13,243 nt of DNA from an uncultured Fretibacterium sp. GTDB lineage: Bacteria > Synergistota > Synergistia > Synergistales > Aminobacteriaceae. The stretch spans positions 1 through 13,243 of the forward strand of contig NZ_CALHIQ010000159.1 of the NCBI RefSeq assembly GCF_938030725.1, given 5' to 3'. The notes under the pieces are model-generated. The model did not search any database and was not told the origin of the DNA. It worked only from the letters and a program-made list of their open reading frames with translations. The position numbers and the translations under genes are program-made. This document shows, piece by piece, positions 1-6,746 of this stretch (its first letter is position 1; each line of letters opens with the position of its first letter).

Positions 1-39
1 AGCCGCCTCATGAAGATCAAGGAGATCGTTTCGGCCTAG
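1..39 (+). CDS. C-terminal end of an unidentified protein (partial)
   Basis: The window opens in frame with 12 sense codons ending in TAG (residues SRLMKIKEIVSA). The start and nearly all of the gene lie outside the window. The tail is too short to assign a family, although a lysine/isoleucine-rich helix would fit the end of many proteins. A strong hairpin follows 18 nt after the stop, and the next gene is convergent, so this looks like the last gene of its transcript. Confidence 0.5.
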   Translation, partial: SRLMKIKEIVSA

Positions 40-57
40 AGCCAACGGCCCACGCTA

Positions 58-91
58 CAAGAGGTCCCCCTCGCGCGAGGGGGGCCTCTTG
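58..91. terminator. Hairpin between convergent genes, probable bidirectional terminator
   Basis: A 16-bp inverted repeat (58-73 with 76-91) has a single G-T wobble and only a 2-nt centre. It lies between the stop of the + strand gene at 39 and the stop of the minus-strand gene at 123. Neither strand has a clear T-tract after it, so it is not a textbook intrinsic terminator. Position and stem strength support a shared transcription end. Confidence 0.55.
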
Positions 92-122
92 TGATGTCGG
101 GCCGCTAGGCGACATCATCGCC

Positions 123-602
123 TCATCGCTCGAAGGACTTTCGTATCACCTGGGGCAGCGCCTCGTCCTTCAGGAGCTCCGCCCTCAGTTGCGCCGCGCG
201 CTCCGCGTCGGCTCCCTCGCAGAGGCAGTACAGGCGACACCTCACCTGCGTGGCCCACCGCGACGAGGAATAGCGCTTCAAAAACTGCTCGAGCACGCTG
301 CGGGCCTGCTCCTCCTTCGGCTCGGCGAACCCGTCCAGGCAGAGGTCCGCAAGCGCCCAATGGGCAGCCTCCGCCTCCTCCGTGTCCGGACAGCGCTCGA
401 TGATCTGGCGCAGGAGGGCCTCCTGCGCCTCGGGGTCCCCAGAGGACCCCAGGCGGGACAGCTCTGCCCGAAGCTCCCTTGCCGTCTGCTCGGCGGCTGC
501 ATCCCTCTCAGCCCCCAGGGCCAGCGTCGGCGGATTCACCAGCAAGAGCGCCCCCAGCAGGACGGCGCCTTCCCTCGCGGACTTTCCAAAGATACGAAAC
601 AT
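123..602 (-). CDS. Small exported TPR-like protein
   Basis: Unrecognised at the gene level. From the ATG at 602 the product has 159 aa. The N-terminus looks like a signal peptide: basic MFRIFGKSAR, then a hydrophobic stretch ending near ALGA, with cleavage probably just after it. The mature part is charged and helical. Its pattern (RCPDTEEAEAAHWALADLCL, then a second helix pair ending KRYSSSRWATQVRCRL) resembles tetratricopeptide repeats of BamD or YbgF-type envelope proteins, with about two repeats. No lipobox is visible. The frame stays open to an ATG at 626, but that codon overlaps a likely -10 box, so starts at 602 or at GTG 608 are preferred; a GGAGG (618-614) lies 11 and 5 nt upstream of them. 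A role in cell-envelope protein interaction is inference only. Confidence 0.6.
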   Translation of the reverse strand: MFRIFGKSAREGAVLLGALLLVNPPTLALGAERDAAAEQTARELRAELSRLGSSGDPEAQEALLRQIIERCPDTEEAEAAHWALADLCLDGFAEPKEEQARSVLEQFLKRYSSSRWATQVRCRLYCLCEGADAERAAQLRAELLKDEALPQVIRKSFER

Positions 603-624
603 GCACACCAACACCTCCGGCGCC

Positions 625-655
625 ATTGTACCCCGACAGGCCCCCGTTAGACAAA
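625..655 (-). promoter_or_regulatory. Candidate sigma70 promoter of the TPR-like gene
   Basis: On the minus strand a -35 TTGTCT is followed after 18 nt by -10 TACAAT (630-625). Transcription would begin near 618, leaving a leader of about 16 nt with GGAGG at its very 5' end. This placement argues against the upstream ATG at 626. Confidence 0.4.
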
Positions 656-834
656 TGCGGTGTGCTGAAAGACGTCAGGAGGCGAAACCTGTGAAGGACG
701 CTGGCCCGCATATCCTTGGGCCACACGGCGTACCCTTTGGGTTGTTTCCCTCCACAGCCGTTCCGCTCCGCGCCATACACCCCTCCCCTGCCAGCGTTTC
801 ACCATGCTCTAAACGCAAAAATGGGGATAGCTAG

Positions 835-863
835 TTGCGGCTATCTAAAATTAGAGTTATACT
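835..863 (+). promoter_or_regulatory. Promoter of the tandem ZinT lipoprotein gene
   Basis: A -35 TTGCGG (835-840) is separated by 17 nt from -10 TATACT (858-863), in an AT-rich stretch that stands out from the GC-rich surroundings. The transcript would start near 870, leaving about 33 nt before the GTG start. The inverted repeat GATAGC (826-831) / GCTATC (840-845) brackets the -35 and could be an operator. The rest of the 627-893 gap shows only a 6-bp hairpin (702-707 with 718-723) and the promoter of the divergent gene. Confidence 0.5.
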
Positions 864-902
864 TTTTTCGTTGTATCATTTTAAATTTAAGGAGTGGTTA
901 AC

Positions 903-2162
903 GTGAGAAACAAATCATGGCGTTTCGGCACCCTGTTGTCCGTGTTCCTCATCGCTCTATTGGCGCTGGGCGGATGCGGCGGAGGCCCCCACAACATCCC
1001 AGGGGACACCCCGAACCCCAGCCCGAATCCTAACCCTAATCCCAATCCTCAGCCCCAGGTCGGAGTATTGAAGGATTGGGAAGGAGAGTGGAAGAGTTTC
1101 TACGGTTCCTTGGATGCGCCCGAGGTTGACGCCGTCTGCGAGAAAGCTGCGGCGTCCTTGCCCGCTTACACCAAGAAGGGTGTGAAGAGTGCCCTTGGTC
1201 GTTCTTACCAGACCGCTTTCGACAGCATGAAGGTGGAGGGAAGCGGGATCACCTTCATGGACTCCAAGGGAGCCTCCCTGGGAACCCTGACCTACGCGTC
1301 CCGCGGGGTCGAAAAACGGAAGTTCGGGACCTTCGACATCGAGTGGCATCAGTTCGAGGCGGCAAGCGGCGCGTCGGATAAGACGAAGGGGTACAAGTAC
1401 CTGGTGATGCTCAAAGTGCACAGCGATACTCCTGAGGGAGTCAAGCACTGGCACATGCGCTACGGAAGTGAGAGCCTCAAGGCACTGATCGACGATGCCG
1501 CCAAGGCCATGTGGTGGCCGACGCTCTGCGCACCGGGAGATGTCGCCCGCCTCTTAAAGGATATGTCGACCCCCGAGGCCGTGAAAGAAATTGTCGATAT
1601 GTTCAAGAGCGTCAACCCGCTCGACGGCTGGAAGGGCACTTGGGTGAACCCCATCAGCTTCCTGGACGACCCCCTGATGAAGCCCGTCTACGAGGCGGTG
1701 TCGAAGAAGGCCGCGGCGAAGGGGAAGACCTACACGCCGGAGGCCGTGAAGGGCTTCATGAAAGACACGATGCTGAAATCCGACTTCGCCGGCGGGGCGA
1801 AGGTGGAGGGGAACTCGTTCACCTTCATGGACGACAAAGGAGCCGTCAAGGCGACGGTGTCCTACGTCTTCGACGGCATCGAGGCCCGGAAGTTTGGGGA
1901 GTATCCCATCCTGTGGTTCGTCTTCCAGGCCGATGCCGCGGGGCCCTACAAGTACCTTACCCTGTTGCCGAAGGGCAAGGACAGCGAGGACGGGTTCATC
2001 CACTTCCACATGCGCTACGGGGACAAGAGCGTGGAGGCCCTGCTGGACGACCCGGCTTTGGCTCTGTGGTGGCCGACGCTCTGCGAGTCCACGACGACCG
2101 CTGCCAAGTTTGCCCACGACATGCTTGAAGGGGCGGACGAGGTGGTGGAGATGCTGCCCTAG
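903..2162 (+). CDS. Lipoprotein with two tandem ZinT/YodA metal-binding domains
   Basis: 419 aa from GTG 903, chosen because AAGGAG (889-894) lies 8 nt upstream; the in-frame GTG at 894 overlaps that site. Residues 1-25 form a lipoprotein signal ending LALGGC, with Cys25 as the lipidation site, so the protein is probably membrane-anchored outside the cytoplasm. An Asn-Pro repeat linker (about 36-52) follows. Two ZinT-like domains come next, about 58-235 and 241-419, each with a WEGEW/WKGTW opening, a VEG..FTFMD strand, an H-x-H-MRYG motif and a WWPTLC motif. ZinT (YodA) is a lipocalin-like zinc/cadmium protein with an H-x8-H-x-H site. Domain 1 keeps all three (H173, H182, H184). Domain 2 keeps H367 and H369 but has Gly358 in place of the first. 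Ordinary ZinT has a single domain. Metal capture is inferred from the family. Confidence 0.85.
   Translation: MRNKSWRFGTLLSVFLIALLALGGCGGGPHNIPGDTPNPSPNPNPNPNPQPQVGVLKDWEGEWKSFYGSLDAPEVDAVCEKAAASLPAYTKKGVKSALGRSYQTAFDSMKVEGSGITFMDSKGASLGTLTYASRGVEKRKFGTFDIEWHQFEAASGASDKTKGYKYLVMLKVHSDTPEGVKHWHMRYGSESLKALIDDAAKAMWWPTLCAPGDVARLLKDMSTPEAVKEIVDMFKSVNPLDGWKGTWVNPISFLDDPLMKPVYEAVSKKAAAKGKTYTPEAVKGFMKDTMLKSDFAGGAKVEGNSFTFMDDKGAVKATVSYVFDGIEARKFGEYPILWFVFQADAAGPYKYLTLLPKGKDSEDGFIHFHMRYGDKSVEALLDDPALALWWPTLCESTTTAAKFAHDMLEGADEVVEMLP
1014..1058 (+). repeat. Asn-Pro hexanucleotide repeat in the lipoprotein linker
   Basis: About seven copies of an AAYCCN-type hexamer encode alternating Asn-Pro, with one Ser and two Gln variants. 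The stretch forms a rigid spacer between the lipid anchor and the first ZinT domain. Such a repeat could change in copy number by slippage without breaking the frame. Confidence 0.7.
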
Positions 2163-2197
2163 CCCGGCTTATCCACGCAAAAGAACAAGGAAAGATC

Positions 2198-2240
2198 GAG
2201 AGGGAGGGGAGCTCCGGAGGGCTCTCTTCCCTCTTAATGT
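2198..2240 (+). terminator. Terminator of the ZinT lipoprotein gene
   Basis: A 15-bp stem (2200-2214 with 2219-2233, three G-T wobbles, 4-nt loop) begins 38 nt after the stop. It is followed only by a short TCTTAATGT tail, so the T-tract is weak. Stem strength and position before the next promoter support the call. Confidence 0.55.
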
Positions 2241-2282
2241 AATGCTTGGGGGCTGGAAATCGCGCCTCGTCAAAGGACATCG

Positions 2283-2312
2283 TTGTCCTATTTTGACTTT
2301 TTCTGCTATACT
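2283..2312 (+). promoter_or_regulatory. Promoter of the chemoreceptor gene, extended -10
   Basis: TTGTCC (2283-2288), an 18-nt spacer and TATACT (2307-2312), preceded by TG at 2304-2305 (extended -10). The start of transcription would be near 2319. Confidence 0.5.
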
Positions 2313-2318
2313 TTGGGC

Positions 2319-2529
2319 AACGAAGGCAACCCCCTGTGCCGAAAGGCGTTTCAGTACCTAAATCGTGGAAAACTCCAATGCAAAACAGGCGCCTATGCTC
2401 GCCGGACGGTTTCAAGGACGTTCATGGATTCAGAGTTTAAGGAAGGGGGAATTTTTCTCGATGGACGCGGACTTCTTTAACGCGATTCTGGACCGTCAGT
2501 AATTATTGATAATTTTGGAGGGATTGATC
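2319..2529 (+). other. Long 5' leader of the chemoreceptor mRNA
   Basis: About 210 nt separate the promoter from the receptor start. The leader has a GAAA-capped hairpin (2334-2354, with a TTT bulge) near its 5' end. It also holds two short ORFs: ATG 2424-2480 (18 codons, AAGGA 5 nt upstream) and ATG 2461-2502 (13 codons, encoding MDADFFNAILDRQ), the second ending 27 nt before the receptor ATG. I could not match it to a known riboswitch. It may be a regulatory leader or simply an untranslated region. Confidence 0.35.
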
Positions 2530-4734
2530 ATGTCGGTTTTTTCCACTCGTTCCACCCGTGGAGCCCTGCGGCTCAGGACCAAGCTGCTCCTCGGCATCCT
2601 GTCCGTCGTCTTGATCGTCTTCTGCTCCGTCATCGCCTACGTGACGGTTTCCACGTCGAACAAGGCGTCCCGCGACGTCGAAGTCCTGACGTTAGCCTCC
2701 GTCGGCAAGGTTGCGCTCGACATCCAGAACCAGATCAAAGAAAACATTGACATCCTCCTGACGGTCGCCGGCGCGATCCCCCGCCTCGACAGCACGGCGC
2801 CCAACGCTCGGGAAACCGTGCTGACGCTCCTGGAGTCGGGCGCCCTTCAGAGGCCGGAGATCGTTTCCATGTGGGTGGCCTTCGAGCCGGACGCCTTCGA
2901 CGGGCGCGACGAAAACTTCGCGGACAGCGAATGGTACGGCAAAAAGGGACAGTTCACGGCCAGCTTCGTCGAGCAGAACGGCCAGGCCGTCCGCACCCGC
3001 GACGTGACGTCAGAAACGATATACGCCTCCGGCAATGAGTACTACACGACCTCCCTCAAGACGGGCGAAACGGTCGTCGGGAACCCGGAGTTCTATACCT
3101 ACCAAAACGGCTTCAAAACCCTGATCACCTCCATCTCCGTCCCCATCAAGATCAACGGCAGGACCGCCGGAGTGGTCGGAATCGACATGGATTATGCCCT
3201 GCTTCAGGCACGCATGAAGACCTTCCGCATCCTCAGCGACCAGACGGTCCTCCTCCTGATCGACGACGACGGCTTCGTCATCTACTCTACGGACCAGACG
3301 ATGATCGGCAGGCAGCTGGGCGACATCATTCAGGGCCAGAAGACGGCCCCTCAGGTCCTGCAGTCCGTCCGGGAGGGCAGGCAGTTCATGGAGCACGACT
3401 ACGCCGTGGCGACGAAGGGTCAGGCGCTGAAGGTCTACGTACCGGTGCCCCTCACTCCGGCAAAACAGACGCTGTGCATCAACGCACTGGTCCCCATGTC
3501 CGTGATGCTGGCGGAGTCGAGGGCCATGGCCCGCAATACGATCCTGGCCGCCATCGTGGGCCTTCTCCTCCTCTCCGGAGTGGTCTACTGGCTCAGCGGG
3601 CGCGTCGTCCGCCCCATCCTCGCGTTGACCGAGATCATTCACCGCGCCTCGAAGCTCGACTTCATGTACGACCGCTCGAAGGTCTGGCTCCTGGACTACA
3701 AGGACGAGATCGGTGAGATGACCCACAACTACGCTCTCCTGCAGAACAACCTGCGGCAGATCATCCGCGACCTGGGTAAAGAGGCGCAAACCTTTGCCAG
3801 CGGGGCGCAGAACCTCGCGGCCATCTCGGAGGAGTCCGTCGCCTCCATGGAGGAGGTCAAGGCCTCCGTGGACGAGGTTTCTCACCTTTCCGCCGAGAAC
3901 GCAAAGGCTTTGATGAGCACCAACACAGCGGTTGACGAGGTCTCGCGCGCCGCGGCCGCAACGGCGCAGTCCTCCGAGGAGGGCGCCGGGATCGCCGCCC
4001 GCACCGCAGACCTGACGCAAACGGCCTTCGCCGAGGTGGATTCCGTCATCGCCAAGGTTCGACAGGCGGAGGACCGCTCCCGCGCCGGCGGGGAGTCGAT
4101 CGGGAAGGTCAACGGGTCGGTGAACGCCATCGCAGGCTTCGTGACGACGATCACGGGCATCGCAGACCAGACGAACCTGCTTGCGCTGAACGCGGCGATC
4201 GAGGCGGCTCGCGCGGGCGAGGCCGGCCGTGGCTTCGCTGTGGTCGCCGAGGAGGTGCGCAAACTCGCCGAGGAATCGAGCAACGCGGCGCAGGAAGTGC
4301 AAAAGCTGATCTCCAATCTGGAGGACGACTCAAATCAGGCGAGTGCGGTCATCCGCGAACTGGGCGAGCTTCTGAACGAAACGGTCAAGAGCTCGGGCGA
4401 AGCACAGGACAGCCTGAAGCGCGGCCTTGACGAAGTGAACGCGCTGAGCGGACACATGCAGACGATAGCGGCCGCGGCGGAGGAGCAGGCGGCGTCAAGC
4501 AGCGAGATGGCGAATTCGGTGGGCCAGGTGTCGAGTGCGACGGCGGAGGTCGGCAAAACCCTGGAGGGCATCAGAAAGGCGACGGGTGAAACGGCCGCGG
4601 CAAGCGAGAACGTCGCCACGGAGGCCCAGAGGATGAGCGAGGGCGTGGCCCGCCTGGAAGCCCTGGTCGGACGCTTCCAGTACGAGCAGGAGGACGAGGA
4701 GAAGGGCAGCGCAGCCCTGCCCTCTGGCAGATAG
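2530..4734 (+). CDS. Methyl-accepting chemotaxis protein with dCache sensor domain
   Basis: 734 aa from ATG 2530, with GGAGGG (2517-2522) 7 nt upstream; an in-frame ATG at 2506 has no such site. Architecture: cytoplasmic basic start, TM1 (about 19-40), extracytoplasmic double-Cache domain (about 43-330, with the NEYY...GETVVGNPEFYTY and AGVVGIDMDY segments typical of dCache_1), TM2 (about 336-357), HAMP (about 358-412) and a long coiled-coil signalling domain. The kinase-control hairpin tip starts near residue 544 (IADQTNLLALNAAIEAARAG, then the GRGFAVVAEEVRKLAEES arm). The protein should bind a small ligand outside the cell and control CheA through CheW. The ligand cannot be read; the R-x-W-Y of amino-acid-type dCache domains is replaced by NEYY. 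There is no C-terminal CheR-docking pentapeptide of the NWETF type. It is a single-gene transcript. Confidence 0.95.
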   Translation: MSVFSTRSTRGALRLRTKLLLGILSVVLIVFCSVIAYVTVSTSNKASRDVEVLTLASVGKVALDIQNQIKENIDILLTVAGAIPRLDSTAPNARETVLTLLESGALQRPEIVSMWVAFEPDAFDGRDENFADSEWYGKKGQFTASFVEQNGQAVRTRDVTSETIYASGNEYYTTSLKTGETVVGNPEFYTYQNGFKTLITSISVPIKINGRTAGVVGIDMDYALLQARMKTFRILSDQTVLLLIDDDGFVIYSTDQTMIGRQLGDIIQGQKTAPQVLQSVREGRQFMEHDYAVATKGQALKVYVPVPLTPAKQTLCINALVPMSVMLAESRAMARNTILAAIVGLLLLSGVVYWLSGRVVRPILALTEIIHRASKLDFMYDRSKVWLLDYKDEIGEMTHNYALLQNNLRQIIRDLGKEAQTFASGAQNLAAISEESVASMEEVKASVDEVSHLSAENAKALMSTNTAVDEVSRAAAATAQSSEEGAGIAARTADLTQTAFAEVDSVIAKVRQAEDRSRAGGESIGKVNGSVNAIAGFVTTITGIADQTNLLALNAAIEAARAGEAGRGFAVVAEEVRKLAEESSNAAQEVQKLISNLEDDSNQASAVIRELGELLNETVKSSGEAQDSLKRGLDEVNALSGHMQTIAAAAEEQAASSSEMANSVGQVSSATAEVGKTLEGIRKATGETAAASENVATEAQRMSEGVARLEALVGRFQYEQEDEEKGSAALPSGR

Positions 4735-4742
4735 GCAGTATG

Positions 4743-4772
4743 GTGCGGCGGTCCTGAAAAGGACCGCCGCGC
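4743..4772 (+). terminator. Hairpin terminator after the chemoreceptor gene
   Basis: A 13-bp GC-rich stem with one G-T wobble and a GAAA loop (4756-4759) begins 9 nt after the stop codon. The T-tract is poor (GCTGCATTTC), so termination may be partial. Confidence 0.6.
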
Positions 4773-4836
4773 TGCATTTCGAGCACCCGAAGCGCCGCGC
4801 ATTCCTCGTACCCGTGGATTTGCGGCCATTTGACTA

Positions 4837-4864
4837 TTGACTTTTTAGGTTCCCCTGATAAAAT
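4837..4864 (+). promoter_or_regulatory. Promoter of tRNA-Gln
   Basis: TTGACT (4837-4842), a 16-nt spacer and TAAAAT (4859-4864) with an upstream TGA that makes an extended -10. Transcription would start near 4871, about 11 nt before the tRNA. Confidence 0.6.
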
Positions 4865-4881
4865 ATTTTTCTGTTGGGTGT

Positions 4882-4955
4882 TGGGGAATGGTGCAACGGC
4901 AGCACGCCTGACTCTGGATCAGGTAATCGGGGTTCGAATCCCTGTTCCCCAGCCA
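4882..4955 (+). tRNA. tRNA-Gln (anticodon CTG)
   Basis: 74 nt with encoded CCA. The 7-bp acceptor stem TGGGGAA/TTCCCCA is complete, with G as the discriminator base. The anticodon arm CCTGA/TCAGG encloses loop CTCTGGA, giving anticodon CTG, which reads the CAG glutamine codon. The T arm contains GGTTCGAATCC. The gene has its own promoter and is followed by a T-rich terminator. Confidence 0.95.
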
Positions 4956-4988
4956 TTTTTATCTCAATTCGCCTGGCGTGGAAACGCG

Positions 4989-5027
4989 GCCTGCTTGGGG
5001 TGCAGTATGCCTCAGCAGGCTTTTTTT
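4989..5027 (+). terminator. Intrinsic terminator after tRNA-Gln
   Basis: GCCTGCT (4989-4995) pairs with AGCAGGC (5014-5020), with partial extension inside, and is followed directly by seven T residues. This is the clearest intrinsic terminator in the window. It also shows that the in-frame ATG at 4978 is not the start of the following transporter. Confidence 0.85.
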
Positions 5028-5076
5028 ATGGTTTTACACCGGCTTCCCCGTCGGGCGAGGGACGGAGGTCATGGTC

Positions 5077-6594
5077 ATGACTGAGGTGCGGTCGCTTCTG
5101 AACAATGGGTACGTCTTGTTCATCCTCGGCTACGCGGCGCTGCTGATCCTGGTCGGGGCGCTGGTGGGCCGGCGCGTCACCAGCGCGGAGGGGTTCTTCG
5201 TGGCGGAGCGCAGGCTGGGGCCTGCCCTCCTCTTCACGACGCTGACCGCGGCGAACCTCGGCGCGGGCTCCACGGTGGGCGTTTCGGCCCTGGCCTGGCG
5301 CCACGGCCTCTCCGCCTGGTGGTGGATCGGCAGCGCAGGGATCGGCTCGATGATCCTGGCCTTCTGGGTGGGGCCACGAATCTGGCGCCTGGCGGTCCGG
5401 CACAACCTCTACACCTTGAGCGACTGGCTGGACCTGCGCTACGGCAAGGCCTTTCGCGGACTTCTCTCCGCCATGATGGCGGTGGGGACCCTGGCGCTCT
5501 TCGCGGGGCAGCTGCTGGGCATCGCCTGGATCCTCCAGGTTGCGGCGGGCGTGCCAACGACGGTGGGGGTCGTCGCGGGGGCGGCGGTGACGACGCTCTA
5601 CTTCGCGGCGGGTGGCTTGTTCTCGGCAGCCGTCGTCAACCTGGTGGAGGTGGCCGTCATCCTGGCGGGGTTCGTGGCAGCGCTGCCCTTCATCTGGTCC
5701 TTCGTGGGCGGCTGGGAGGGACTGACGGCGAAGGTGGCACAGAACCTGGCGGACGCGGAGCGGACGGACGCCTATTTCTCCATGGGCGGCATGGGGACTA
5801 CGGCCATCGTCGGCTACCTCGTCATGCTGGTACCCTCCTTCTTCATCTCGCCCGGGCTCATCGGCAAGGTGTTCGGCGCCCGCGACGAGCGCACCATCCG
5901 CTGGGGCACGGCGCTGGGCGGGGTGGTCCAGCTGGCCTTTGCCGTCATTCCGGTGTTCATCGGCGTGGCCGCCTTCGCCTGCTTCCCGGCCCTGAGCCGG
6001 GCGGACCTGGCCCTGCCCACGGCCATCAAGGAGATGCTGCCCTTCTCCATCGCCACCCTCTCCCTCGCCGCCATCTTCGCCGCGGAGGTCAGCACGGCGG
6101 ACGCGGTGCTCTACATGTTGGCCGGGTCCATCACGAACGACCTGTACAAGCGCTTCCTGCACCCCTCCCTGTCGGACCGGGGGCTGCTCTGGGGCTCGCG
6201 GCTGGTCAGCCTCGCCTCGGGCGTGGCGGGCGTGTTCCTCGCGCTGCGGCTGGAGAGCATCATATCGGCCCTCACGATCTTCTACTCACTGATGAGCGTC
6301 TCCCTGGCGGCCCCCCTCGTCCTCGGCCTCCTCACCTCCCGCGCCTCGACCGCGGGGGCCGTCCTCTCCGCGGTGTTGGGCGTCCTCCTCACGCTCTTCT
6401 GCACGTTTTACAGCGGCGCACCGACGGTGAACCTGGGCTTTGGCGTGCTGGACACGGCGACGCACCTGGTGGACGTCGGCTTTGCGCGGCTCAACGCCAC
6501 CACGTGCGGCATCCTGCTCTCCTTCGTGGCGATGGGGGCGGCGACGCTCCTCATACCGGCCCGGCGGCCAGCTGGGGAGTGCGACCTCCACTGA
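5077..6594 (+). CDS. Sodium:solute symporter (SSF family) permease
   Basis: 505 aa from ATG 5077, with GGAGG (5064-5068) 8 nt upstream; ATG 5071 is only 2 nt from that site. The protein is almost wholly hydrophobic, with about 13 membrane helices, the first near residues 12-31. SSF family marks (TC 2.A.21; relatives PutP, PanF, vSGLT) are the LTAANLGAGSTVGVSALAW segment in the unwound first core helix, GGL at 179-181 followed by VNLVE, and VSTADAVLYMLAGS from residue 338. In that last segment S339-T340 match the Ser/Thr of the sodium site. It should import a solute using the sodium gradient at the inner membrane. The substrate (amino acid, organic acid or vitamin) cannot be told from sequence. 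No promoter was recognised after the tRNA-Gln terminator, so expression may rely on readthrough. Confidence 0.9.
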   Translation: MTEVRSLLNNGYVLFILGYAALLILVGALVGRRVTSAEGFFVAERRLGPALLFTTLTAANLGAGSTVGVSALAWRHGLSAWWWIGSAGIGSMILAFWVGPRIWRLAVRHNLYTLSDWLDLRYGKAFRGLLSAMMAVGTLALFAGQLLGIAWILQVAAGVPTTVGVVAGAAVTTLYFAAGGLFSAAVVNLVEVAVILAGFVAALPFIWSFVGGWEGLTAKVAQNLADAERTDAYFSMGGMGTTAIVGYLVMLVPSFFISPGLIGKVFGARDERTIRWGTALGGVVQLAFAVIPVFIGVAAFACFPALSRADLALPTAIKEMLPFSIATLSLAAIFAAEVSTADAVLYMLAGSITNDLYKRFLHPSLSDRGLLWGSRLVSLASGVAGVFLALRLESIISALTIFYSLMSVSLAAPLVLGLLTSRASTAGAVLSAVLGVLLTLFCTFYSGAPTVNLGFGVLDTATHLVDVGFARLNATTCGILLSFVAMGAATLLIPARRPAGECDLH

Positions 6595-6621
6595 CGTTTT
6601 CGCCCCTTTGAGGCCCTTCTG

Positions 6622-6630
6622 TGTTATACT
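6622..6630 (+). promoter_or_regulatory. Extended -10 promoter of rpsB-tsf
   Basis: TGT followed directly by TATACT (6625-6630) forms an extended -10. No good -35 lies 16-18 nt upstream, which extended -10 promoters can tolerate. It sits 28 nt after the transporter stop and gives a leader of about 110 nt. Confidence 0.5.
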
Positions 6631-6636
6631 AATCAT

Positions 6637-6746
6637 CGTGTCAAAAAACACACGCGCCCGCGCCGGGGAGCCAGAGGTGTCCCTTCGGGATCGAGAACCC
6701 GGACTGCAGAGCGGGGCGGAGGCTTAACCTTTGGGAGGTATGGGAA
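6637..6746 (+). promoter_or_regulatory. Structured leader of the rpsB-tsf mRNA
   Basis: Nested complementary segments are visible: CGCCC (6655-6659) with GGGCG (6714-6718), CCGGG (6663-6667) with CCCGG (6698-6702), and an inner TCCC/GGGA hairpin (6680-6690). It lies between the promoter and the S2 ribosome binding site. S2 is known to repress rpsB-tsf through the leader in enterobacteria. Whether this leader does the same is inference. Confidence 0.35.

Noticed and set aside
691..834. Small ORF from GTG 691 with AGGAGG upstream
   Set aside because: Proline-rich product with no recognisable pattern, no promoter seen, and it ends within the promoter region of the next gene.
2319..2400. c-di-GMP-I (GEMM) riboswitch in the chemoreceptor leader
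   Set aside because: A GGCAAcC-like stretch and a GAAA hairpin recall the motif, but the required GACGCAAAG segment and the second tetraloop-receptor helix are absent.
2517..2532. Shared start-region block between the chemoreceptor and PAS genes (ATTGAT, GGAGG, ATCATG)
   Set aside because: The likeness is short and centred on the ribosome binding site, which is similar across the whole window; it is not evidence of co-regulation.
3010..4302. 430-aa minus-strand frame inside the chemoreceptor gene
   Set aside because: It is antisense to conserved HAMP and signalling-domain codons, with no promoter or ribosome binding site that I could support.
5026..6162. 378-aa minus-strand frame inside the symporter gene
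   Set aside because: The product is His, Arg and Gly-rich low-complexity sequence, the antisense of hydrophobic GC-rich codons.
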